64,000 nucleotides of DNA, from assembly GCA_950295325.1 (NCBI GenBank), contig OX485803.1:56497554-56561553 (forward strand), written 5' to 3'. The position numbers were made by a program, and so were the translations under genes. The stretch is from Polytrichum commune (Eukaryota > Streptophyta > Polytrichopsida > Polytrichales > Polytrichaceae). The notes under the pieces were generated by a model, which ran no database searches, had not been told where the DNA came from, and worked only from the letters and a program-made list of their open reading frames with translations. Positions 25,840-38,235 of this stretch are shown one piece after another (the first letter of the stretch is position 1; every line of letters starts with the position of its first letter).

Positions 25840-28071
25840 ATGCAGGGCCCGAAGAAAGCAACCTCGGAGATCGTCGTCGGGAGGGGAGGAGCCGAGAACT
25901 CAGCTGGCGAAGCAGGGGGAAGGTCCAACACCGACGGACCTCGCAGCCGCACCGGAGCAGGGGCGGAGACACGGCTGGAGACCAGCCAACGGCAGGTAAA
26001 TGACAGAGGTGCAGGTGCCACGCGAGGTGCAGGGGCCGGGAGCACCAGAGGCCGGTCGCAGAAATACAAGACTAGGAGCAGAAGAGCCATCTTAGAAGTC
26101 ACCAGCGATGAAGATGAAGAAGAGGAAGCTGCCACTCCATCAAAGCAACCGCTACTTAAACAAGATAAGCCCCCTCCCTCTCACGATTACGACATTGACA
26201 TGCAGCTCGATGATGTATCCCCCGAGCGTGGTGGGAGCTCCCTCCGGCTCTCTATGTCAAATGATGAGTTTGTCGCGGTACTCAACCAAGAGGCCACATC
26301 AAGATTGGACAACATCAACCTCGACAACATGACTTCCACACCCACCACACACAAGAGCCCAAGGATAGCGGCCACAACCGACAACCATAGCGCCAAGAGA
26401 AGACGAAACGAAGAGGGACGACACAAGACACACTCCGATTCCAATAAATCTTACAACATGAGGCCCAAGGAAGCAATTCCTAGCATCGATATAGTCTCAC
26501 AAATGTGGCTCGGATTCCCAATCCACGAAGCCGTCGCCAACCATAGAGGCAAAGAAATCATTCGAGAACACCGCACCAAGGAGGAATTTGCAAGAGTAGG
26601 CACCCCCCCATAAGAAGTCATAGAGTTCACAACACTCCGAAGAGCATTCCCAAGGGTGCCACAAATGCTCTACCCCAACGAACGACCGGATGCGGTCCCG
26701 GGTAATCATCTTCACTTTACTCAACTCCCAAGATTCGAAAAGGTAGACCCCACTACCGGTTTATCGGAGGGCTTTCAAATCACTATCCGCTTTTATCATG
26801 GTTTTAAAGGTATAGCTAGACACGATGCACGTGTAGCTTGCCTAGAGCGCCTTCGCACAATGAATATCTCCCTAGGTACAATGTACGCTAACCCGCTTAA
26901 CATAGGCCTCAACGCTGTCACCAAGCATTGGGCGGGATTCATTAAGCTCCATTTACAACAACCACAACAAGATGGGATTGCACTCCTCCAAGGAAGCCGC
27001 ACATTTGTAATGACAATGGAGGATGGGGAGCGGGTCATCGGTAAAGTAGAAAAAGGTTACGAACTTGCCACCAAGGCTCGTAATCTCCGACTTCACCTCA
27101 AAGGTGATTCATTACGACACGAGCACGCTTTTGACATCTTTGAGGCCATTGTCCGGGAGAACTACTACACCGGCAAACAACACGAGTTCATGGGACTCGC
27201 CAAGCCGGAGCTCGAGAAGAATTTCGCTTTTCTTACCCTAACTACGGAGGAGGCACGTGACCTAATGTTAAAGGAAGGAATCACCTTTAACCATGAGAAA
27301 TTGCAAGTGAGTCTCACCCGGGATAGAGGAGCTAGCCACCCATCGGAGCTTAGAATTAGCACAACGTTGGTCGCCAACAACTTACCACAAAGGGAGACTC
27401 AAACCGCTATCACGCGCGCCATTAAACAAGTCTTTGGGGCGGACAACATCGTCGGCATCAACTATGGTGCCAACAATCACCCACATACCGATAAACAAGC
27501 GGGATGGTGCCACATCCATTGCCTAAATGCCGCGGTCTACACGGAGTGGCTACACAAGTTTACATCCATACTAGGGAGGCGTGTCGACTTCATCCCACAC
27601 CGCGGAAGTATCGACGGCGCGCTTCCCAACGACACGGCAATCCGACTTGCCCACGCACCCGCACGAGAGGCCATCGCGGATAAAATCCAAGCAATGACCA
27701 ACGCGGCCAACCCCAACCCATTAGTTACCGAAAGGTATCTCTCTAAAACCATGAAAGAGTTCGAGGATAAACTCGAAGAAAAATTCGGCACCCTCACCAC
27801 CACCATCAACACACACACGGATCAACGACTCGAAACAACGGTGGCGACTATCGTCCATCACACAACCCACCTTCAATTGCTCCTTGGAACGATAGCGCAC
27901 GAGTTCCAACAATCGAACATCCGAATGCAAGGATTAGTCAACGGACTATCCGCCGCCGCCCCGGAGCTCCTCCAAAGGAATATTCCACCTCCCATACCTC
28001 AAGGCCTCAACAAGACCGCACCACCGCTCCCACTCCAAGCCCCCCGGACTTCCACGGAAATCCACAAATGA
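25840..28071 (+). CDS. LINE ORF1 protein (RNA-binding candidate), one in-frame stop
   Basis: 744 codons from ATG 25840 to TGA 28069-28071, interrupted once by TAA at 26611-26613 with the same frame continuing on both sides. The N-terminal third is basic and low-complexity, with an acidic cluster (SDEDEEEE) and a KRRR nuclear-localisation-like motif. The middle has compact folded-looking sequence. The segment from about 27350 to 27600 reads like an RRM: TTLVANNLP as an RNP2-like strand, a helix TQTAITRAIKQVFG, then AGWCHIHC as an RNP1-like strand. The C-terminal part (about 27720-27950) looks helical and may be a coiled coil. LINE ORF1 proteins bind their RNA and act as chaperones; the RRM call is inference. 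I chose ATG 25840 because it follows the monomers and opens the non-repetitive frame; the frame is open further upstream only through C-rich leader. Confidence 0.75.
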
Positions 28072-28095
28072 ACCACCAAGGACCTCCCACATTCC

Positions 28096-28911
28096 ATGAA
28101 TAGACAACCCATAGGCTATCTCAAATGGATCGTATATGCCATATGTTATATTTTCTTATATCTTTATAATAAAGAGCTTGCACTCATCCTTTTGTTATCA
28201 CACACTATCTCCAAGGACACTCAAAACATCTACCAACAATCAAGCCTCTTCATTCATCTCCAAAGAAAACTACACAACACATATATAAAACTACAACTAC
28301 ACACATACTATCACCTAAGAAACTCAATCACACTTAGCCTTACATTCACAACTTGGTTATTATACGGGCCCACCCAATACAACCATTATGTCAACTATCA
28401 AAAACATCTCCATAAATCCATAAAAGCCCAATACCATAATACACCAACACTCCAATATCTACAAATACTATACCACCCAAATAAATTTAACACACTTAGC
28501 CTTACCTTCACACTATGGCTAAGTCTCCTCCTTACCCCTAACCAACTACAACCTCCATACCATGCTACATACGCTCCCCAAACACAAGAAAATTCCCATA
28601 ACACATCAATAATAAACCAACACCATCTAAGGAAACTAAGGATACCTAACCTCACACATATAATGAATAGGTGTCTCCTAGGATATCACAAATGGCTCCT
28701 CCCTCTCATAGGTTGTACCGCCTCACTCCCATATAATAAAAAGACCATAACTTTGTTAGGAGAAATCGCCTCATACATAAACATGCACAAAAAGATACCC
28801 ACCACTAGATATATATGTATCCTCACAATTATTCTCCTTCTCCCAACAACACACATACACACTAAATCACCAATACCCCACAACACAACACACTCCACAA
28901 TACACACATAA
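28096..28911 (+). CDS. LINE hydrophobic ORF (271 aa), unknown function
   Basis: It begins at ATG 28096, 24 bases after the ORF1 stop and in the same frame, and ends at TAA 28909-28911, six bases before the pol-frame ATG 28918, again in frame. It may be a separate ORF or the N-terminal part of pol cut off by a point mutation. At least four hydrophobic stretches are visible (WIVYAICYIFLYLY; ITLSLTFTTWLLYG; TLSLTFTLWLSLLL; YICILTIILLLP), and two motifs appear twice (GYLKWI/GYHKWL and TLSLTFT), hinting at internal duplication. I know no family match. Hydrophobicity could partly reflect A/C-rich codon use. Confidence 0.6.
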   Translation: MNRQPIGYLKWIVYAICYIFLYLYNKELALILLLSHTISKDTQNIYQQSSLFIHLQRKLHNTYIKLQLHTYYHLRNSITLSLTFTTWLLYGPTQYNHYVNYQKHLHKSIKAQYHNTPTLQYLQILYHPNKFNTLSLTFTLWLSLLLTPNQLQPPYHATYAPQTQENSHNTSIINQHHLRKLRIPNLTHIMNRCLLGYHKWLLPLIGCTASLPYNKKTITLLGEIASYINMHKKIPTTRYICILTIILLLPTTHIHTKSPIPHNTTHSTIHT

Positions 28912-28917
28912 AATATA

Positions 28918-31900
28918 ATGCCCACAGTCCACAAAGCTACCAACACCGTTCCCCACTATAACCACGCACTAAATAACCATACAATCACCACCCCACAATA
29001 CACACCCCCTAACAAACTTCCCACCCCACACATAATAATCAACAATGTAGACAAAATAGGTAACATTTGCTACATAACACACCTACACCTCAAAACCCCT
29101 AAAAACAAACCCATACAATACTACACATGGAATAACTCTACACTCATCCTCCTAAGTGGGGACATCCAACTTAACCCGGGACCAATATACAACATACTCA
29201 AGAACCTCCCCCAAGCATATATAAAAAGACAAAAACAATACTTCCTACCCGACACATTAACACTCAAACCTCAATACACACACTTAGAAAAACTATTCGA
29301 ACCTCATCTTTCACACCCCACCAATAATCCCCAAAATCTAGCACTAACACACTTACGAACACGTAGTCTACTCCTCTCACAATATCCAACACACCACATA
29401 CGATATGCACTTATAATAGTATATAGCCCACTACCACAAGTTTGTAATCAACTAATGTCCAAAAACCTAGACCCAAGATACCTAACCATCCTACGGAGAC
29501 TTCAAGCACTCCCCATAGACACATACTCAACACCAACACACATAAATAACTACCCCCTCATGTACACAACCACAACAACCATAACACAAGCATATTCCAA
29601 CATTAATGACAAAATAGCCAGAGGAATACCTATAACTCTAAATAGTCTAAGGATAGAACTACCTCACTTCCCAACAAAAATATTACAAGAACTAACCAAA
29701 TGCACTCAACCTATAATAGGATACCACCCTACCACAAGACCAACAAACCACCGACAAACACCACCTAGCGACACAAGACCAAACAACCCTCAAACTCAAA
29801 CCTTAAACATAATCACCTGGAATACCGGATGCATTAGCACTAGCCTACCCGGTATCCAAGAGCTCACAAGAAAATTACACCCAAACCCTCACATCATCCT
29901 TATCCAAGAACCAAAATCCCAAAAACTAAATCCACATCATACATAGACCGCCAACTACAAAACTACAAACTAATATACAACAATTCCAACAATATGACAC
30001 AAAGGCATAATAGATACTCCGGGCCCACACAAACAAGAGGAGGCATACTTACCATGATACCCAAATCGATATATACAAATGAAAACATCGCCAAAATCCC
30101 AACCCCGAGTCACATATCACCATACCTCCAAGCCATCCTAATCAACAACAAACCCTCAACACCAATACTCCTACTAAATATGTATATGCCAACACATCCA
30201 CAAGACATACACCTTATACCGGACATTCAAAATAAAATCCTTACCCTCATGACCCAACACGCTAACCACCAAACAATATTAGGAGGAGACTTCAATCGAG
30301 ATATCTTACTCAAAGGTAGAATATATAACGGCATCCCTACACCACCCAACCACAACGACCAAGAATGGGCCCGCTTCACACAAACCAATAACCTCAATGT
30401 GGTTCCTAACCTAAAACCGCTCACAAGACAAGGAGGCCACAATTACACATCCACAAGTCACATAGACGGTTTTTACACTAACACTTCCCACACTCCGAAC
30501 CTCATAAGCCACACAATAACTAACCTCAACCAAAACTCGGACCACTACCCGGTCCAACTCCAACTAAACCCAAATAGCATAATCATCAAAGACCACAATA
30601 CACCCACAAACCAACCCCGTATCACATATCTCATATCCCCCAAAAGCCTCCAAACCCTACAAATCACATTCCTAGAAAAACAAAACTTAGCAATAGAAGA
30701 CCTCACAAAAATTCTCCAACATGACCACCTCACACACACACAATGGGAGAACGCACAAACTACACTTCAAGAAATCATCAACTCTCTAAGCCAATGTATT
30801 GAACACACTTGTATGACAAAACCTACCCCGCCTCTACCTAATAGAGTCAAAAATCAAGGAGGTTTCCTCCCTAGAACACAACAAAAGAAATGGAAACGGC
30901 TACTAAAAGTACACCATACTATTCGTAAAGCCATAAGAGTCACATGTCAATACCCCCTCACTCACCTTCACAACGAACCCGACATCATATCCCTCCAATT
31001 AATCCAAACACCTAATATTCCACCCTTACCTATCAACCCCGCGGACTTACATACTTGGGTAGAAGAACTCGCCAAAATCGGTAAAAATGCCAAGAGCGAA
31101 GCCCACAAAATCATCACTAAACAAACATCTACCAACTGTAAAATAGCCATTACAAAATATAGAGCCCTACTTAATAGCAAACCCAAAACCATCCACAAAA
31201 AAATATTTAACCCGACAACCAACAACTCCCTAGATTGCCTCCAAAATATACACGGACAAATCCTTGTCAATCCCCGAGATATAGCCCAAGAAATATACCA
31301 AACACAACAACAATCATTTCAAAGACAAACCCCCTTATGTGATGACGTCACGGACCACCCAAACACATGCACATGTGCAGTCCGCAAATACCCATGGCAC
31401 TCACAACAAGGCTTCATCCTAGATAAGAGAGGCTCCCTAAATGCACACATAACCCCCCAATTTACTAGAGAAATATACGATTGCTGCATCAAACGATTAA
31501 CAAGAGGAAAAACCCCCGGCCCGGACAACATCCCTAATGACATACTCAAAGCGCTCCCACCGCAATGGCACGATCTCCTTTTCCTCTTCTTTACCCACTG
31601 TTACAAACAAAGGACAATCCCGCACCACTGGAAACACAGTAAAACAATATTACTGCACAAAAAAGACGACCCGACCCACCTAGCCAACTATAGACCAATA
31701 GCATTAGCCAACACGATTTATAAACTATACACAAGCACACTAACCACATTACTAACGAACTATGGAGAGCAACATAGATTACTCCACTTTAGCCAAGAAG
31801 GTTTTAGACCACAACGAAATACATCATGCCAAATTCAAACCATAATAGTGGCCCTAGAAGATGCCAAACTTACCACACAAGACATATACTTAACCTACAT

Positions 31901-34900
31901 CGATTTCCGAAACGCATTTGGATCCATAGACCACGCCCGCCTCCTCGCCCTAATGGAAGACCTAGGCTACCCCCTAGACGCGGTCGAAATAGTGGGTAAC
32001 ATATATGAAAACTCTTCCACCTCCTTCGCGGGAAGCCATTTCGGGACAACTCCCCCAATACGAATAAGTAGAGGGACGATACAAGGAGACACCCTTAGTC
32101 CATATTTATTTATTATCTTTCTTGAACCACTCCTAAGATGGCTAGAGAAAGATGATGTAGGATACCACTTCAATACCTCCCACTCCACGTGTACCACCAC
32201 CGCCTACGCCGATGACTTAGCCATCCTCACGGACAACATACAAAGTATCCGAACGCAAATCATCAAACTACAAAAATATGCGGAATGGTCCTACATGGAT
32301 CTCAACCTCTCAAAGTGCGCCATCACCGGATGTCCTAATAAATCTAAACTCAAGCCTAATACCTTCAAAGCCTACATCCAATCCCAAAATATCACGTACA
32401 AATCACAAAATTTTCCCATCCTCACCCAAAATGAATCATACACCTACCTAGGCATACAATTGACACCATCACTTAAATGGAATTTACAAAAAGAAACAAC
32501 ATTAAAGAAAGTCAAACAACAAAGTCAATTGTTAGCCAACTCGCCAGCTAGCCTTATACAAAAAATAAAAATCCTAAACACGGTCATTAAACCTCGTATA
32601 GCATACGCATACTATGCAGTCCCGTTTTCCAAACCTAACATTAAAAAATTAGACAAAATAATTAGTAAGTTAACCAAAGACATATGTCACATCCCCAAAA
32701 GCACGGCCAATATCCTCACTCACCTCCCTCACGAAAACTTTGGAATCAATGCAACCTCCCTACTACCGGACTATGTAAGATGCATAGGCCAACAATTAAT
32801 CCAAGCCCTTAACGACCCCGGTCAATTAGGTATCATCTACCAAGGACTCACAAAACATATTACGGCCAAATATGGCGGCTCACTCCACCTACCTAAACTC
32901 AAGCAACAAGCATGCATAAGATCGCCCATAGCTCGAACGCTATTCCTCCTCGAAAGGGAATATGAAATACATGTCACCTCCGCAAAACGATCATTCCCCA
33001 TCAGAAAGACACCATTAGAACAAACTTGGACAACTAATCCCAACAACGCCAACCTCACGGAAAACTCCATAACCAAAACCCAAAAATATTTAAATAAACT
33101 CTACACATACGGCATAACCACACTACCCCAAATCCAAAACCCCGACACAAAAACCATCCTCACCCCCCAAGAATTCCAAGCCAAATATAAACACGCCCCA
33201 AAACTTATCAAAGAAGCCCTCCAACAAGCCACAATATTATTCCCTACTCCCACCGTCACAATACCCACGTCCCTCTCTCAAGACCCTTATGCTCCTAACA
33301 CTCCCGCCATAACCTCCCAACCCACACTAGGGCAACCCATCCAAAAAATAATCAATGACAAAACCAACATCCGAAAAGACAAATGGGGAGCACAAGCCAT
33401 AAAACGAATGTACCTATGCCAATGGCAACTATCACAAGGAATCTCCCAACAATGGCGCAAAGAAGAAGAACTAATTCACCCGGATAACATCCTCCTTGAA
33501 CATAACATACTACGCATAACACAATACCACCACACCCAAACAAAACAACAAAATATACAAACATACGCCAACTTTCTCAACCACAAACAAACAAAAGACA
33601 ACAAATATGTACACCCACCCCGAAGAATTACCAACCTAACACTATCTATACACGAATGCAACCCCGATAAAGATATACAAACGACCCAACCTACCATCCA
33701 AATACAAGCCTTGGAGGCCAACATATACGACTCCACAGGCAACTACATGGCCACCCTTACCATTGAAAGACTACAATGGCTTTGGGATCAATTCTCACAC
33801 AACAACCATACTCACTTAATTAATGAAATCCAACCCCCACCCCAAAATTTTGAAACAGAAGTACTATGGCTTATACAAAGATACATCACAATCCTTCCTA
33901 AGAAAAAACCAAAAAACACACTACCAAGCAACCTCCACCATACACTACACCCAACAATCACCAAGACATTAATAGAATCACTTAACATCACACACTCATA
34001 CTATTCATCCCCCCTCACATGCCCCACCCAACTCACACAATTTTACTCCCCACACAACCGAGATAAAATCTTTGGCTCATTGGGTCATGCCCAATCTTCT
34101 AGATGGAAAGGTATTGGCCTCGCACACCCCACGGACTACAACACCACAATAGAAGCCATCCATTGGGCCCGTATGGCAGCTAAGGAAGACATAGACACAA
34201 TAACTATCCTCGTAATCAACCATAATGATTGGACGCCACAACAATTCCCAATCTCAACAAAGGGAGACATACACATACTAGCCACTATCCCTCCACACAC
34301 AATACAATACAACCCTACACCCGAATGGCCAAAATACTACCACTACGAAGAACCATCCCTAGTCTCAATAATTTGTATACATAGCCAAACACACTTAGCA
34401 CCGAACCTAAACCCCCCCCCCCCCCCCCCCCGCACTCACACATGCACTAAAACTAACCACTAACACACACATTGACACCTACCCCATCAAACCCACCACA
34501 CCAAACTACCATATCAAATTCTCAAATACATGGAAAAATGCTCCCAAAATAGATACTCCCATAACAACAACCACCACTCCAATACCTTTACCAAATAAAT
34601 ACTACACCCAACACCCCCCTAAATACCAACCACAACAATGCATGTACACCAACGGGTCATTCATCCCCCCATCAAAAAACTCGGAAGGCCAAATAATAGG
34701 CAACACGGCCGGCTCCGGAGTATATAGTCCCCACCAAGACATCCAAATTTCATAGAGATTACCGGGATACCAAAACATACTCAGAGCAGAACTCAACGCC
34801 ATACTCATAGCGGTCAAAACCATACAAACTACCCAAATGGACACACACATATTCACAGATAGCCTTAACAGTATATACTTAATTAACAACCATATACAAC

Positions 34901-36069
34901 GCCCAACCTCGCAACATCACCACCCCGATAAACTCCTCATAGCAGCCATAATACACCAAATCTATTGGACTCCACACTCCATCCACATTCACAAAGTACG
35001 AGCCCACACAGGAATTGTGGGAAACGAAAAAGCGGACATATTAGCCAACGAAGGAAACCTCCAAGAAAAACCAACCAACACCCCACACATCCACCTGGCA
35101 CACGCCACACCTTACTGGCTAGCAAGTTGCCCAACCGCCACCCACGATGGAGCTATCAGAAATATTCACAAATTCATACTAAAAGAACACACCAACCGAG
35201 AAAAAACACATGCCCAACACAAATTCCCATATGTAGAAAAATGGTTAACTAATGACCATATAAATCAAAAACTCTCCAACCACTTTTGGAAAAACACAAA
35301 AATAACAGACGCTCAAATCACCCAAACACTAAAATTCAGATATGCCCAATATATGGGTAACCACAGAAAAAACATTTTCTGGCCCCTCAAATTCCGAAAC
35401 CCCAATTGCACACTATGCTACAAAAATGATAGAGACACATGGCCCCATCTACTATCAATGTGCGAGCATCCCTATCTAAAAGGCCTAAGAATAGCCCGCC
35501 ACAACAACGCGGTTCACTTCATCACTCAAACACTACAAGCCAACAAACACACAAGATACTACACATTAACAAATGCAGGAAACCTCAATAACACAAACCA
35601 ACAACAAACGGTCCCAGAATGGCTCCTAGAATGCACGTGCCCACAAGCACAATGTCAATGCCAAGCAAGATTACGCCCAGACATCCTTTGTATAATAGGA
35701 GCCCCAAACCAAGCCTCAACACCCCTTATACCCTCACCCGCTCACACAATACAATTTATTGAATTCACATATTGCCATGACAGATTCCCGGAACAAGCAA
35801 TCACACAAAAACATACAAAATACGACCCACTAATCAATGCTATACGGAGCAAAGGCTGGAAAACAAACCCCCTCATAACTATCACAGCCGGCGTAAGAGG
35901 CGCCATACACGAACAATCCATCACAAGGCTAACAGACCTCAAAATACCAAAGACTAGCGTCAAAACTCTCATGAAAAACATACACCAAAATGCCATTAAA
36001 TACTTAACATACCTTGTACTTAACAAAAGAAAACTAGACAATAAACAAAATACAGTCGCACCACCCTAA
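28918..36069 (+). CDS. LINE pol: 2A-like, APE, RT, RNase H, zinc motif, RLE (broken frame)
   Basis: Three open stretches: 28918-29946, about 29940-34463 and about 34432-36069. A 2A-like motif at 29158-29184 follows LLS. The APE endonuclease begins at about 29806 with IITWNTG and has LIQE, GGDFN and SDHYPV, so its catalytic residues are kept; a frameshift lies near 29930-29945. RT spans about 31500-32350 with KTPGPDNIP, NYRPIAL, YIDFRNAFGSID, GTIQGDTLSPYLF and YADD. A 20-base C run (34412-34431) shifts the frame. RNase H follows (YTNGS, FTDS, KADILANEG); its first catalytic Asp is Asn, and TAG at 34751-34753 precedes part of it. A CTLC...H...C zinc motif at about 35407-35463 leads to RPD (35673-35681), FIEFTY (about 35755) and KHTKYD (about 35808), the PD-(D/E)-K spacing of R2-type restriction-like nucleases. 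A single APE is normal for plant LINEs; the second nuclease is not. Confidence 0.88.
29146..29184 (+). other. 2A-like ribosome-skipping motif in the LINE pol frame
   Basis: The peptide is ILLSGDIQLNPGP. The consensus 2A end is D-V/I-E-x-N-P-G-P; here all positions match except Glu replaced by Gln. 2A-like sequences near the N-terminus of LINE pol proteins are known from trypanosomes and animals. A break here would release the upstream peptide from the APE-RT protein. Activity with Gln at that position is uncertain. Confidence 0.75.
34412..34431 (+). other. 20-base poly-C tract at a pol frame change
   Basis: The long pol frame ends just after this tract, and the RNase H frame opens on its far side in another phase. 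Replication slippage, sequencing error in the homopolymer, or programmed slippage could each explain it. Confidence 0.85.
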
Positions 36070-36135
36070 AAAGGGACCGAACATTACAAACTAAAAGAGC
36101 CCACCTCCCACAAGAGGCATAACTCCTTATGTAAC

Positions 36136-36153
36136 AACACGGCTCGCCGTGTT
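36136..36153 (+). other. hairpin in the LINE 3' tail
   Basis: AACACGGC-TC-GCCGTGTT is a perfect 8-bp stem with a tiny loop, 63 bases before the 3' end. Elements without poly-A often rely on a structured 3' end recognised by their reverse transcriptase; that role is inferred. Confidence 0.6.
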
Positions 36154-36227
36154 AAACATCTGGATAACGGGCTCACATTCATGCCGGTACAATGTACAGG
36201 CGTAATTTTTCTTTCTTGGATATTTGT

Positions 36228-37872
36228 GGAGATCCCATATTACAGAGTCAGCAAGGATCATAACTTTTATGTGAACTTCTTGTAAGAAGCTGACATAATG
36301 CTATATTTTTGGCACTTCGTATTGAGTGGACCATAGTCCGCCAAGAGCCTAAGGCTAGTGTAAATGCAGCCTACAAAATTTGTGACTTAGCCTATAAAAT
36401 TTTGAAAGTGTAGGACAAAAAACCTATGGACAATTTAAAAACATAGGATATCAACCTATGTGATAAAAAACATGTAGGAAATTTTGCCTACAAAGTTTTT
36501 AAAAGAGCGGATTTTAGCCATTCATCCTTCTTCAAATTGGGAAATTAGTTGGCCTAAGTACGTATCTTTAGGCTAATACTCGGGGCTCTTGGGTGGCACA
36601 TAGGCGGATATCAATAATAGCCCTGACTCCCTCCCCGTCGATCTTTACAAATACCACAGCCCAAGCCCCATCACCGCATAGAGGTTGAATCAGAAGATGG
36701 TGAGGACTTTCACCCTTAAACTCATTTGAATTTTAGCAACCTTTCATAACTTATAATAAACTCTTTAAAAAAGAGTTGGTTAATCCTTGGCCTTCAAACG
36801 TGGTGAAGGGCTTAGCCAGGTTCAATTCCTGCCAAGGATACCACTTAGTACTCAAATTTTGAATTTAAAGCCTACAACATTAAAAGATATGAAGGATTTT
36901 AACCTACTAAAAATTAGTTTTGAAGGCAATTGGCGCTTAACTTAAAAACTCAAAAGGTTTTCAACTTACAAAAATTTGATATTGTAGGATGCAACCTGTG
37001 CCATGAGGGAAATAGCCTATGCCCTTTTAAAGAGGTAGGCAATTAACCTCAGTAACTTCAAAAACTTTTCGGACACTGGAGTGGACAAAAGGGCCCAGCC
37101 ACAAAACACGAGTTGTGTAGTTGAGAATGATTGAAAATAGAACGTTAGGGGTAAAAGTAGAATGACATGGAAACAAATGACGAAAGTCATTTACCTCATT
37201 CTCTGTACAAGTATCTGTGTGGCTTTTGATGAATAATAATTTATTAAGTTTCTATGTGGCACTCTTACATTACTTGGGACTACTCAGGGCTGGTTCACAT
37301 GAGGTCCCAAGTCATTTGAGGTCAATCCGTGCAATCTCAGCCGTTGAGAGCATGGAAGTTGGGACTTACGACTTCACATTGGGGTCCCAAGTCCTAAGTC
37401 CCATGTATGACATGGATGCCTACATGGCAACACTTTTTGGAGGTGAGGCTTGGGACTTGTGTTGAGAGTTGGGTTGAGCAAAAAGCCAGACTTAGCTTTC
37501 AACCCAAGTCCTTGCAAGTATTTTGCATAAAATAATCAATGCGGGACACTCAAATTGTCTAGTCAAGTGGTGGCTCAAGTCTTTTCCTCAATTTTCTTAG
37601 AAATTTTCGACCAAAAAGTTAGAGTTCCATGGTAGTATAAATCATGGGCATAAATAGCATAAAATCAAATAATCACCCACATTTATTTTCTTCAAACACA
37701 ATACCATTTTGGCCCACACTAATTGTAAACTAGAGGTTTGGCTCGGGTTGAGAATGGATGCAGGTTTTAGAGAACTACACTATTTTGACTAATTAGTGTG
37801 GGTTACCATTTGGAGTTATGCACCGGTATAACATTTTACTAAGCATATCATTTTTTATCCAAATAACATAAG
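36228..37872. other. LINE 3' flank, no gene recognised
   Basis: AT-rich sequence. About 36340-36560 and 36840-37030 share short phrases (CCTACAAAATTT, TGTAGGA, AACCTA), so an old inverted or tandem repeat is possible, but I could not set its borders. No exon is recognised; the frame at 37217-37465 has no family signature. Confidence 0.4.
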
Positions 37873-37874
37873 TA

Positions 37875-38233
37875 CACTAGGTAAGATATTTGGTGTCAGA
37901 TGGTATTTTATGTCACTATGGTAACTTTTCGGATGACGCTTCTTATGAATAAATTAACAAATAATGTCATGGATGATGGACGAGTTCATCCATTGGCCAA
38001 AACCCTACCTTCTGTTGTCAACTTGTGATGAAATATTGTCATGGATTGAAATTTGGATGAAAACCACTTGGTAAGTGACAGTAATTGCAAAACTATAATT
38101 CTATAATCCCCAAAAATATCTATAAGGAATGACAAATAATGTTGGGTTCACATTTAGTGTTGGTGACATTATACAATGGTTTACAATTAGTATTGAGCAA
38201 TATAATTGGTGACACTAAATATCATATTTATTG
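37875..38233 (+). mobile_element. MITE family C, copy 1 (TA TSD)
   Basis: The ends are CACTAGGTAAGATATTTGGTGTCA-like on the left and its diverged inverse (TGACACTAAATATCATATTTATTG) on the right, flanked by TA. The interior (for example GGTAACTTTTCGGATGAC and GTTCATCCATTGGCCAAA) matches the copy at 39247-39621 throughout. TA duplication and size suggest a Tc1/mariner-type (Stowaway-like) MITE. Confidence 0.75.
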
Positions 38234-38235
38234 TA

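Larger units (their letters stand above)
23883..36215 (+). mobile_element. 12.3-kb non-LTR retrotransposon with two endonuclease domains (Dualen/RandI-like)
   Basis: Both ends are fixed by the 12-bp target-site duplication TTGGATATTTGT (23871-23882 and 36216-36227). Order: 5' leader with tandem monomers, ORF1, a hydrophobic ORF, then pol with a 2A-like motif, APE endonuclease, reverse transcriptase, RNase H, zinc motif and C-terminal restriction-like nuclease, and a 146-bp 3' tail. No LTRs, and no poly-A: the tail ends GTAATTTTTCTTTC. APE plus RLE in one element is the arrangement reported for Dualen/RandI in green algae. At 12.3 kb it is far longer than usual plant L1 elements (about 6-8 kb). 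The sense strand is very A/C-rich. Visible damage is two in-frame TAA codons, one frameshift in APE, one in a poly-C run, one TAG before RNase H and one altered RNase H residue, so the copy is young but probably not autonomous. Confidence 0.9.
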
